Source of the DNA: an uncultured Paracoccaceae bacterium
GTDB lineage: Bacteria > Pseudomonadota > Alphaproteobacteria > Rhodobacterales > Rhodobacteraceae
Length of the DNA: 64,000 nt
Direction of reading: 5' to 3'
NCBI GenBank assembly: GCA_947503925.1
Contig: CANNFQ010000001.1
Coordinates: 868,001-932,000, forward strand
Numbering within the stretch: position 1 is the first letter of the stretch; every line of letters starts with the position of its first letter. Positions 44,829 through 52,871 of this stretch are shown here, in pieces. The notes under the pieces are model-generated. The model ran no database searches and had not been told where the DNA came from. It worked only from the letters and a program-made list of their open reading frames with translations. A program made the position numbers and the translations under genes.

Positions 44829-47150
44829 TTACCGTTCCTGTAACTGCCCTTGCACCGTCTGGGTCAGCGCGTTGAGTGAGAAAGGCTTTGGCAGGAACAC
44901 GGAGTTGGCGATCCGGGATTGTTCATCGCCAAACGCATCCTCTGCGTAGCCGGACACGAAAACCACCTTTGTATTGGGCCGGGCTTTCAGTGCTTCGCGC
45001 ACCCATGTCGGACCATCCATGCCTGGCATGATCACGTCGGTCACAAAGATATCAACGCTCAATTCGTCATCCTTGAGCATCTCCAGCGCCGCCTCTGCGC
45101 AATCGGCCTCCAGCACGGTGTAGCCACGCAGGCGCAATGCCCGCGATGCAAAGGCCCGCACCGGCGCCTCATCCTCGACCAGCAGCACAACACCATCCGC
45201 TTCGCTGCTGATCGGCTCAGGCCCTTTGGGTGGTACTTCCAACGGTTCTGCAACCGGCAGGTCATAACTTGGGAACAGCAGAGAAAATTGCGTACCCTGA
45301 TCAACTTCACTTTCGGCAAAAATGTAACCGCCGGTCTGTTTGACGATTCCGTATGCCGTCGACAGACCCAGCCCCGTGCCCTCGCCAGTGCGTTTGGTCG
45401 TATAGAACGGTTCAAAAATCTTGGGCAGTTTTTCGGGCGGAATGCCGTGGCCTTCATCCGTGACTTTCACCACCACATACTCGCCCGGCGGCACAACGGC
45501 CCGATCTTTGACCATCTGTGATTTCAGGATCAGGTTTTCGGTCATCACCTTGATCTCGCCACCCTTGGGCATCGCATCACGGGCATTGACGACAAGGTTC
45601 ATCAAGACCTGCTCCAGCTGGCGCTTATCAGCTTTGATCTGGGCAAGGGCCGGATCGTGGTTCAAGGACAGCGTGACCTTTTCACCGACAAGACGGTTCA
45701 GAAGGTGGGTCAAATCGGATAGAGTGTCGCGCAGATCGATGATCTCTGGTTGCAGGTTCTGCTTGCGGGAATAGGCCAGAAGCTGGCCCACGAGGCTGGC
45801 GGCCCTATTGGCATTCTGATGTATCTGGATGAGGTCACTGTAATTCTGATCCCCTTCGTCATGGCGCAGCAATAACAAATCACAATGGCCGGAAATCGCA
45901 GTCAACAGGTTGTTGAAATCATGGGCCACGCCCCCGGCCAACTGGCCGATGGCCTGCATCTTCTGGCTTTGAACGAATTGTGCCTCCAACGTCTTCAACT
46001 CGGTCACATCATTCAACACCGCAATCATGCGCATATCGGCATGATCGCCCGAGATGTTCAGCGTCACCTGCACAAATGTATCCTGATTTTCGCTACGCCC
46101 ACGCAGGAATTGCGAGATATTGCCCCCCCTGCCCTCTGCCGCCTCACGCAGCCAGTCATTGATCGGGCGACCCAGACCATCCAGCAGATCCGCCACCCGC
46201 TTGCCCGTCGTGTCATCGACGCGCAGCAACTGGCGCGCTTCCCGGTTTGAGGCAAGGACATCGCCATCGGACGAAATTTTCATCAAGGGAACTGGCAAAT
46301 CCTCAATCGCGTCCCAACCCGCATTGAATGTGCGCGGCGCCGCAGCAGCCGTTTCGGGCAACATGTAAATCTCGCGATCACCATCGCGCCCGTCCAGTAC
46401 GATCACCATCGCACTGACCTGCCCGACCGAAGTGTTGACGGCATGCACTTCACCGGTGCGCAACGGGCTTTCGGTGATCACGTCTGACAGGGTGGCAGGG
46501 CTGGCACCCAGCATCGCACGCGCCGCGGCATTCAGCTGTGATACATGGCCATTCGGCCGCACTGTCATCTGCGGCAAGGCCCGCCCTTGGTCATCTGCAT
46601 CAGTGGTTTGTCCGGAATCACCCAGATCATCAAGGCGCCATAACAGCTGATCATCGCCGATCCGGGACACAGCAAGGCGAAAATGGCCCTGACAAGTGAC
46701 GATGTCTTCCTTGCAGACACGTTTGCCATCGATTGCGGTCTGCACACGCGACAACAGCGCGTCGGGGCTTGCCATGATCGCCCCCAGCACGGATGCTATG
46801 GGCTGGCCAGCGACCTCACCAAACCGGCCGGTGCTGGCCTTGTTTGCATAGCCGACCTGATACTCGTCATCCGTGACAAAGGCGGCGTCGGAATCCTGCG
46901 CAATCAAAGTCTGCGCGGCGGCCCCCAAGCCAGCCCAGCGACGATGACGGAAATGGCGTTTTACCATAAGACCCAGACCCAGCGTCAAAAGGATGCCACC
47001 AACAATCGAAAATCCCAGCCGCGCCAGCCTGGCGTCGATAACCCCGGCCAGTAGAAAAAACAGCAGCGCCAGACCCAAAAACAGATATGGCAGCTGCACA
47101 GCCGCAGGCCTGGCGTCGGACGGCAACTCGAACGATTGATCAGTCGGCAC
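44829..47150 (-). CDS. cckA: Hybrid sensor histidine kinase CckA
   Basis: 773 residues, starting with GTG preceded by GAGG. CckA feeds phosphate through ChpT to CtrA, governing cell cycle, motility or gene transfer agents in alphaproteobacteria. Domains: two membrane helices (about 20-65), PAS-like region (75-390), HisKA with phosphorylated His in [20 protein letters not shown] near 410, HATPase ([25 protein letters not shown]), and a C-terminal receiver with its Asp in [13 protein letters not shown] near 705. The upstream gap carries CtrA-like boxes. Confidence 0.95.
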   Translation of the reverse strand: MPTDQSFELPSDARPAAVQLPYLFLGLALLFFLLAGVIDARLARLGFSIVGGILLTLGLGLMVKRHFRHRRWAGLGAAAQTLIAQDSDAAFVTDDEYQVGYANKASTGRFGEVAGQPIASVLGAIMASPDALLSRVQTAIDGKRVCKEDIVTCQGHFRLAVSRIGDDQLLWRLDDLGDSGQTTDADDQGRALPQMTVRPNGHVSQLNAAARAMLGASPATLSDVITESPLRTGEVHAVNTSVGQVSAMVIVLDGRDGDREIYMLPETAAAAPRTFNAGWDAIEDLPVPLMKISSDGDVLASNREARQLLRVDDTTGKRVADLLDGLGRPINDWLREAAEGRGGNISQFLRGRSENQDTFVQVTLNISGDHADMRMIAVLNDVTELKTLEAQFVQSQKMQAIGQLAGGVAHDFNNLLTAISGHCDLLLLRHDEGDQNYSDLIQIHQNANRAASLVGQLLAYSRKQNLQPEIIDLRDTLSDLTHLLNRLVGEKVTLSLNHDPALAQIKADKRQLEQVLMNLVVNARDAMPKGGEIKVMTENLILKSQMVKDRAVVPPGEYVVVKVTDEGHGIPPEKLPKIFEPFYTTKRTGEGTGLGLSTAYGIVKQTGGYIFAESEVDQGTQFSLLFPSYDLPVAEPLEVPPKGPEPISSEADGVVLLVEDEAPVRAFASRALRLRGYTVLEADCAEAALEMLKDDELSVDIFVTDVIMPGMDGPTWVREALKARPNTKVVFVSGYAEDAFGDEQSRIANSVFLPKPFSLNALTQTVQGQLQER

Positions 47151-47181
47151 TAGAAACCTCTATCCCGCTTATCATACAGCC

Positions 47182-47211
47182 TTAACGCATCAAAGATTAA
47201 CCAAAGCTTAA
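47182..47211 (-). promoter_or_regulatory. CtrA-like binding sites upstream of cckA
   Basis: TTAA at 47182, 47197 and 47208. The last two form TTAA-N7-TTAA (TTAACCAAAGCTTAA), the full consensus for the response regulator CtrA. They lie 47-61 bases before the cckA GTG. The site implies feedback from CtrA on its own kinase. Confidence 0.7.
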
Positions 47212-47300
47212 GGAAGATTATCTGAGCAAGATGTTCAATCATAGGTTGCTTTATTATCGCAAAAAATGCAGCAAGCACAGCTTTGGGGACGGTTATGCGC

Positions 47301-48104
47301 CTATTCTGCCTGTTTCGCGTTGAAGGTAAACAATGCCTCTCCGTCAATCATGTAGCCGTCGATCAGGGCTTTGGCGGCATCGCTGGTCAGCCAATCTTCC
47401 AACTTTTCGGCGGCGTCAGATTTGACATGTGGGTGACGCGTCGGATTGACCGGCAGATAGGCATATTGATTGAACAGTGCAGGATCACCGGCAAAAAGCA
47501 GGACAAGATCACCCTTGTTCCCGAAATTCAGCCAGCTTGCCCGGTCCGCCAGGATATAGGCGTTCAGACTGGAGGCGGTGTTCAGGCTGGCCCCCATACC
47601 GGCACCCACCGCCTTGTACCAATCGCCAAATGCGGCTGTGTTATAGCCGGCCGCTTCCCAAAGAGCGCGTTCTTTCTTGTGCGTGCCGCTATCGTCACCC
47701 CTGCTGACAAAGGGGGTTTCTGTCTGCGCAATTGCGGTCAGGGCGTCAGATGCCGCCCCTGCCCCAGCAATCGCAGCATCATCCGATAACGGCCCGACGA
47801 TGACAAAGTCATTATACATGATCTCGCGTCGATGGGTGCCGAACCCAGCGGCGACAAATGCTTCCTCTGCGGATTTTGAATGGACGAGGATTGCATCAAC
47901 ATCACCTGCCTCACCCAGCCGCAGGGCCTGCCCTGTGCCGACGACGAGCAATTGCACATCCAATCCGGTATCGCGGGCAATCGCAGGCAGAAGGACCTCT
48001 GACAGCCCCGAATTATGAAAGCTGGTTGTCACCGCCATTTTCATGGTTTCTGCCGCGGCTGCTCCGGTCCAAAGTGCTGCCAGACATGCAAAGATGCGGA
48101 TCAT
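47301..48104 (-). CDS. tupA: Tungstate-type ABC transporter substrate-binding protein
   Basis: 267 residues with signal peptide MIRIFACLAALWTGAAAA. The mature N-terminus has MAVTTSFHNSGL, GTGQALRLGEAGDVDAILVHS and MYNDFVIVGP, the family pattern of TupA tungstate-binding proteins (and related molybdate/WtpA-like). SRGDDSGTHKKERALW is also typical. The C-terminal helix-strand LEDWLTSDAAKALIDGY is notable for its echo in the cytochrome gene at 60102. It overlaps tupC by 4 bases. The metal should serve the FDH encoded upstream. Tungstate is favoured over molybdate, but the anion is not proven by sequence. Confidence 0.9.
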   Translation of the reverse strand: MIRIFACLAALWTGAAAAETMKMAVTTSFHNSGLSEVLLPAIARDTGLDVQLLVVGTGQALRLGEAGDVDAILVHSKSAEEAFVAAGFGTHRREIMYNDFVIVGPLSDDAAIAGAGAASDALTAIAQTETPFVSRGDDSGTHKKERALWEAAGYNTAAFGDWYKAVGAGMGASLNTASSLNAYILADRASWLNFGNKGDLVLLFAGDPALFNQYAYLPVNPTRHPHVKSDAAEKLEDWLTSDAAKALIDGYMIDGEALFTFNAKQAE

Positions 48105-48814
48105 TCGACGATATCTCCATTCAAAAACGCAGCTGCCTCCGGGCTGGCGGGTGCAGCAAAAAACCGATCTGCGGGACCATGATCATTGATCTGGCCCCTC
48201 AAAAGAAAGATTACATCACGCGCTAGCCGCCTGGCTTGACCCAGATCATGTGTGGTCATGATGATGCGGGTTCCGGTGGCCTGCACATCCAAAAGCAGGT
48301 TTTCGATCTCACGGGTAGACCGCCCATCGAGATTGGCGCAAGGCTCGTCCAAAAACAGGATCGCCGGATCGCGGATCAGGGCGCGCGCAAGGGCAAGTTT
48401 CTGTTTCTCGCCGCCCGACAGGCGCGGTGCTGGCTGATCCAACATCTTGGCCAGACCAATTTTGGCAGCCCATTGGGTGACACGTGCGGCCGCTTCGGCC
48501 CTTGGCACACCGGCCAGGGCCAAGGGAAAGATCAGGTTTTGCCGAACCGATCGGCGCAACATGATCGGGCTCTGAAAAACATAGGCCTGCTGCTGCCGGA
48601 CCATCTGTTCAGGGGCGCCCCAGTCAACACGGCCCTGAGACAGGCGTTCAACACCATGAAGCGTCTTGAGCAAGGTCGTTTTACCCGCACCGTTTGGACC
48701 AACGACTATGGTGCATCCGTCCGCTGCCAGTTGATGATCAACGGGCCCAAGGATCGTCTTGCCACGCCTTTCGACAACGACATTTTCCAGTTTTGCGGCC
48801 ATGTTGTCTACCAT
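48101..48814 (-). CDS. tupC: Tungstate-type ABC transporter ATP-binding protein
   Basis: 237 residues. Walker A GPNGAGKTTLLKTLHG at about 39-54, the Q-loop region, LSGGEKQKLALARAL near 134, and Walker B ILFLDEPCANLD near 155. It has no C-terminal MalK or TOBE domain, as expected of TupC rather than ModC. The ATG at 48814 overlaps the tupB stop by 7 bases (ATGGTAG). Confidence 0.92.
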   Translation of the reverse strand: MVDNMAAKLENVVVERRGKTILGPVDHQLAADGCTIVVGPNGAGKTTLLKTLHGVERLSQGRVDWGAPEQMVRQQQAYVFQSPIMLRRSVRQNLIFPLALAGVPRAEAAARVTQWAAKIGLAKMLDQPAPRLSGGEKQKLALARALIRDPAILFLDEPCANLDGRSTREIENLLLDVQATGTRIIMTTHDLGQARRLARDVIFLLRGQINDHGPADRFFAAPASPEAAAFLNGDIVE

Positions 48815-49512
48815 CTGCCTTCACGCTCCGTTCGGGACAGGACATGGATGGCAAAGTTCACAACCAGCGCCAGACCGATCAAAACAAAGCCAAGACCAAG
48901 CGCCAGCGCGAAATCGCCCTTGCCGGTTTCCAGCGCAATCGCCGTGGTCAGAACGCGGGTGGCATGATCGATATTCCCGCCTACAATCATGATCGCGCCG
49001 ACCTCACCAATGGCCCGGCCAAAGCCGGCCAGTGACGCCGTCAACAGCGCGCGGCGGCCATCAAAGATCAGGGTCTTGATCCTTTGCCAATTGCTCGTGT
49101 TCAGCGAAATCAGCAGGTCATGATATTCCGCCCACAACTCGCGCATCGCCTGATGGGTAATCGATGCGATCAGTGGGGTGATGATAATCACTTGCGCGAT
49201 GATCATGGCCGTGGGCGTGAACAATAGCCCCAGAACCCCAAACGGACCCGAGCGGGACAAGAGCAGATAGACAATCAGCCCGACAACCACAGGCGGCAAG
49301 CCCATCAGGGCATTCAGCACAGCGATGACGGCGCGACGGAACCGAAACCTACGGATCGCCAGCCAGGTTCCCAAAGGCAACGCAATAACAGAGGCGATGA
49401 CCAGCGCGGTCAGGCTGACCTGAAGCGATCGCAAGGTGATCTCAACGAGGTCGCGGTCAAGCGTAACAAGAAGCCAGAAAGCAGCCTGAAGACCGGACCA
49501 GATATCATTCAT
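48808..49512 (-). CDS. tupB: Tungstate-type ABC transporter permease
   Basis: 234 residues, about five to six membrane helices. It starts NDIWSGLQAAFWLLVTLDRD, and the EAA-type loop reads EYHDLLISLNTSNWQRIKTL near residue 130. FGRAIGEVGAIMIVGGNI is highly characteristic of TupB and related oxyanion permeases. It forms the channel with TupC and receives tungstate from TupA. Confidence 0.92.
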   Translation of the reverse strand: MNDIWSGLQAAFWLLVTLDRDLVEITLRSLQVSLTALVIASVIALPLGTWLAIRRFRFRRAVIAVLNALMGLPPVVVGLIVYLLLSRSGPFGVLGLLFTPTAMIIAQVIIITPLIASITHQAMRELWAEYHDLLISLNTSNWQRIKTLIFDGRRALLTASLAGFGRAIGEVGAIMIVGGNIDHATRVLTTAIALETGKGDFALALGLGFVLIGLALVVNFAIHVLSRTEREGRW

Positions 49513-49542
49513 GAGGTGTGAAGCCTTAGCCGCGCTGTGGCG

Positions 49543-49671
49543 TCAATTGTCGAGCCTGACAGACGCGCTTGATCCACGTTCCTGGCTGGAAAATCCGACA
49601 TTGGCCAAGATCAGATCGGCGCTTACGGCGATCAAGGCGGTTACGACAAAGGCGGCCAACATGGCTTTCAT
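49543..49671 (-). CDS. 42-residue single-pass membrane protein of the FDH operon
   Basis: The short frame reads MKAMLAAFVVTALIAVSADL, a membrane helix or uncleaved signal, then ILANVGFSSQERG and a polar tail ending VRLDN. Its ATG follows the stop of the WD40-cytochrome gene by one base (TGAAATG), with GGGAGAG in the end of that gene as ribosome site. It is therefore translationally coupled and on the operon strand, which argues for a real gene. The helix would place the 18-residue tail in the periplasm. Role unknown; a small subunit or assembly factor of the electron-transfer complex is inference. Confidence 0.62.
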   Translation of the reverse strand: MKAMLAAFVVTALIAVSADLILANVGFSSQERGSSASVRLDN

Positions 49672-49672
49672 T

Positions 49673-50971
49673 TCAGTTCTCTCCCGATGTGCCAGCTTGG
49701 CGCAGATAGTTTATTAGATCAGCACGGTCATCCTGACCGGCAATACGTTGCATCGGCATCTTGGTCCCCGGAATATAGTGATCCGGGCCTTGCGCAAACA
49801 AAGCATCAATTGTGTCATCTGACCAGACGATATCTGACCCAAGCAGCGTGTCTGAATAGGTATAATCGCTGACAGTCCCGGCCCGTCTGCCAAAAAGGTT
49901 GTGCAGGCTTGGCCCCGCCCTGCGCGCGCTGCCTCGCGTCAAAGTATGGCAGATGGAACATTTACGTTTGAACTGTCGCTCACCGTTGCTCATGGTCTCG
50001 GGGTCGCGCAGAAAACTCTGCTCTGTCCCTTCCATCTGGCCGTGTTCCTTCATCGTGTCCACGGGCCAGGAATAAACGATGCTTTCAATGCCACTGGCAT
50101 GGATATTCGCGCCATCCGGTGAAAAGGCCAGCGCCCAGACCGGACCGTTCCTGGTTGCCTTGAAATCCCGGCTGATACGCAGTTCAGCCGTATCAATCAC
50201 CATGATATAGCCATCGCCATCGCCCACGGCCAATTGGCGGCCAACAGGGTCATAGGCCAGCGCCAGAATGGGGCGCCGGTCAAGGGTAAAATCATCAATC
50301 TCTTCGCCAGTCTGCAAGTCAATGATCCTTGTGCCGCCATCAATGGCACCATAGGCCAGCCAGCCGTCGGCCTCGTTCAGGACCAACTGGTTCACGCCAA
50401 AACCATGGCTCGCCAAAAGCTGCGTCTGGGCGCCGGTTTGTGTATCCCAGGCGCGGATTGTGCCATCTGTTGATGCGGAATAAAGCGTCCGACCATCCGC
50501 AGCAAAGGCAATATCATTCACACCAAGCTTGTGCCCACGCAGAAATAAAGGTGCTGCATCACGGGCCGGAAATGGCCAAAGGCCAATGGTCGCATCCCAA
50601 CTGGCCGACGCGACCAACCCGGCCTCTTGCGACACAGCGAGCCCCATGACCTTGGCCTGATGATCACCCAGGATGTCGCCATCGGCATCATCCGACCATA
50701 GCCGGACTTTGTAATCATCGCCGCCGGATATCATCGTATCTTCATCCCAGAACATCACAGCGTTGACGGCGGCGGTATGACCGTCCAGCCATGCCGGTTC
50801 CGTGCCTGCCCACAACCCAACAGCGTTGTCAAAACTGCCGGTCGCGATCTGACCAGACGGGGATACGGCAATATCCATCACAGGTCCGCCATGGCCTTTC
50901 AGCGTAAAGAATTCCTGCGCATGCACAGGCGTAGCCGCTAAACACATCACAGCAAGCGCACGCAGCCGCAT
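49673..50971 (-). CDS. WD40 beta-propeller fused to a c-type cytochrome
   Basis: 432 residues with signal peptide MRLRALAVMCLAATPVHAQ. About seven WD-like blades fill residues 22-308 (FFTLKGHGGPVMDIAVSPSG, DNAVGLWAG, SASWDATIGLWPF, STDGTIRAWD). A class I cytochrome c domain follows at 325-430: haem motif CSICH at 338-342 and probable axial Met405 in GTKMPMQ. It lies directly after the FDH gamma gene with no gap. Likely role: periplasmic electron acceptor or docking partner of the FDH, the propeller binding a protein or small molecule. The pairing is inference. Confidence 0.88.
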   Translation of the reverse strand: MRLRALAVMCLAATPVHAQEFFTLKGHGGPVMDIAVSPSGQIATGSFDNAVGLWAGTEPAWLDGHTAAVNAVMFWDEDTMISGGDDYKVRLWSDDADGDILGDHQAKVMGLAVSQEAGLVASASWDATIGLWPFPARDAAPLFLRGHKLGVNDIAFAADGRTLYSASTDGTIRAWDTQTGAQTQLLASHGFGVNQLVLNEADGWLAYGAIDGGTRIIDLQTGEEIDDFTLDRRPILALAYDPVGRQLAVGDGDGYIMVIDTAELRISRDFKATRNGPVWALAFSPDGANIHASGIESIVYSWPVDTMKEHGQMEGTEQSFLRDPETMSNGERQFKRKCSICHTLTRGSARRAGPSLHNLFGRRAGTVSDYTYSDTLLGSDIVWSDDTIDALFAQGPDHYIPGTKMPMQRIAGQDDRADLINYLRQAGTSGEN

Positions 50972-52174
50972 CTATTCGGCAGGCGTCGCACCATCGGGTG
51001 CGCTACCCTCTTTGGCTTTGACCTCATCCACCCAGAGGGAATGGTGTTCTTTCGCCCATTGCTCTTCGACCTGACCAGAACCCATGGCATCGTAGGCGCC
51101 TTCCATGCCGACCGACCCGATATAGATATGGGCCAGAATGATCGCCATCAGGATAAAGCTGACAATGGCATGCCATAGCTGGGCAAACTGCATCTCTTCA
51201 TGTGGGGCAAGATCGGTTGGCAGAGGGCCAAGCCCAAGGATATCAGAGATACCAAAGCTGTTCATCTTGGCAAAAGTGGCCGCGAACATATTGAGTTCGA
51301 ACGGAAACAAAAGTGCTAGCCCCGATGCGGAAATCGAAGCTCCCAAGATGATCACCGACCAGAAAATCAGCTTCTGCCCGGCATTGAACTTCTTGGCGGG
51401 TGGATGCCCTTTGGTGAAAATGCCCCCACCTTTCAGTAGCCAGTTGATATCGGTGCGGTCCGGCAGGTTATGATAGACCCACATCACAAAGATCATCACA
51501 AGGCCCAGCATAAAGGCCCAAGACACATTGTTATGCACCCATTTGGACCCGGCGGCGATGATGGCAAATGACTCATGCCCGAATGCCGGGATCAGGAACT
51601 TGCGGCCCAGCAGTGAAATTAATCCGGTGAGGCCAAGCACGATGAACGACCCCGCCAGCAACCAGTGTCCAAACCGTTCCACCGCCCTGAAACGTTCGAT
51701 GCGCTGGCCAGTTTTCTCGCCATCGATGCGAATACGGCCCCGCACCAGGAAAAACAGGATCAAAGCACCAATCGTCGCCAGCAGCAGGTAACTGCCATAG
51801 GTCGACAGCGGGCCTTCACGGAACAAAAGCCAGCGCATGCCGCCATCCTGCACCAGCACGGTGGCTGCCGGTCCATTGTTGGACGCGGTGATGTCGGATT
51901 CATTGAATCGCAGGCCGCGCCACATTTCTGCATCCGAAACGCCACCTAATGTGCCAAGTTGGCCGGTCGGGTCGGCCCCACCTTCGAAATTGCCGATCGC
52001 ATCGCTGCGAAAACTGTTATCAACCTCTTCGCCACGCTGACGGGCAAGGATGTCTTCCAGCGTCTGCGCGCCACCCGTCGCCGACCGATCCGGTGCTGGC
52101 ACCGGCTGTTCTTGGGCAAAGGCGGATGAAACCAGAAAAACCGATAACAGCAGGACAAGCATTTGGCGAAACAT
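50972..52174 (-). CDS. fdhC: Formate dehydrogenase gamma subunit (cytochrome b)
   Basis: 400 residues. The start at 52174 (MFRQMLVLLLSVFLVSSAFAQ) follows GAGG by 7 bases and gives a signal peptide. A periplasmic extension of about 90 residues precedes the four-helix cytochrome b core. Haem-ligand candidates: His in FGHWLLAGSF, His in SKWVHNNVSW, and His in LWHAIVSF and LAHIYIG. It passes electrons from the beta subunit to the membrane pool or to the cytochrome c encoded next. E. coli FdoI/FdnI is about 215 residues and lacks the N-terminal extension; the longer form is normal in FDHs of this group. Confidence 0.93.
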   Translation of the reverse strand: MFRQMLVLLLSVFLVSSAFAQEQPVPAPDRSATGGAQTLEDILARQRGEEVDNSFRSDAIGNFEGGADPTGQLGTLGGVSDAEMWRGLRFNESDITASNNGPAATVLVQDGGMRWLLFREGPLSTYGSYLLLATIGALILFFLVRGRIRIDGEKTGQRIERFRAVERFGHWLLAGSFIVLGLTGLISLLGRKFLIPAFGHESFAIIAAGSKWVHNNVSWAFMLGLVMIFVMWVYHNLPDRTDINWLLKGGGIFTKGHPPAKKFNAGQKLIFWSVIILGASISASGLALLFPFELNMFAATFAKMNSFGISDILGLGPLPTDLAPHEEMQFAQLWHAIVSFILMAIILAHIYIGSVGMEGAYDAMGSGQVEEQWAKEHHSLWVDEVKAKEGSAPDGATPAE

Positions 52175-52261
52175 GGCATTCCTCGACATATCATATGCGC
52201 AAATGGGGCGATCCGGAAACAGACCGCCCATCATTTGCTTTTGTGTTTAGACTAGAAAGGC

Positions 52262-52858
52262 TTAACCGCCCTTCTGATCATAGGCTGTACCCCAGCCCCA
52301 TGCACCGGAACCAAATCCACGGGCAACCACGCGTTCGCGGTAGATGCCCGATACGACATCACCATCACCCGCCAGCAACGCCTTGGTCGCACACATCTCT
52401 GCACAGATGGGCAACTTGCCCTCAGCAATGCGGTTGCGGCCATATTTGGCGAATTCTGCGGTCGAGTGTGTTTCTTCCGGACCACCGGCACAGAAGGTAC
52501 ATTTGTCCATCTTGCCACGCGACCCGAAATTGCCCGCCTGCGGGAACTGCGGCGCGCCAAACGGGCACGCATAAAAGCAGTAGCCGCAACCAATACAAAG
52601 ATCTTTGGAGTGCAGAACCACCCCTTCTTCGTTCTGGTAAAAGCAGTCGACCGGACAAACGGCCATGCAAGGCGCGTCCGAACAATGCATACAAGCGACC
52701 GAGATTGACCGCTCACCCGGTTTGCCATCATTGATCGTGACAACCTTGCGGCGGTTGATGCCCCAAGGCACCTCATGCTCGTTTTTACAAGCGGTGACAC
52801 AGGCGTTGCACTCGATGCAGCGTTCAGCGTCTACGAGAAATTTTGCTCTAGCTCCCAT
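52262..52858 (-). CDS. fdhB: Formate dehydrogenase beta subunit (4Fe-4S)
   Basis: 198 residues with four Cys clusters for [4Fe-4S] centres. Cys14, 17, 20 and 24 (CIECNACVTAC), CMHCSDAPCMAVCP, CIGCGYCFYACPFGAP, and CTFCAGG with a later CAEMCATKAL. It wires the Mo/W centre of alpha to the cytochrome b. There is no C-terminal membrane anchor as in FdnH of E. coli, so it must be held by alpha and gamma. Placed 13 bases after fdhA. Confidence 0.95.
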   Translation of the reverse strand: MGARAKFLVDAERCIECNACVTACKNEHEVPWGINRRKVVTINDGKPGERSISVACMHCSDAPCMAVCPVDCFYQNEEGVVLHSKDLCIGCGYCFYACPFGAPQFPQAGNFGSRGKMDKCTFCAGGPEETHSTAEFAKYGRNRIAEGKLPICAEMCATKALLAGDGDVVSGIYRERVVARGFGSGAWGWGTAYDQKGG

Positions 52859-52871
52859 TTCTCATTCTCCC

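Noticed and set aside
49511..49717. 68-codon plus-strand frame next to tupB
   Set aside because: It runs antisense across the 42-residue coupled gene, which has a ribosome site and the operon strand.
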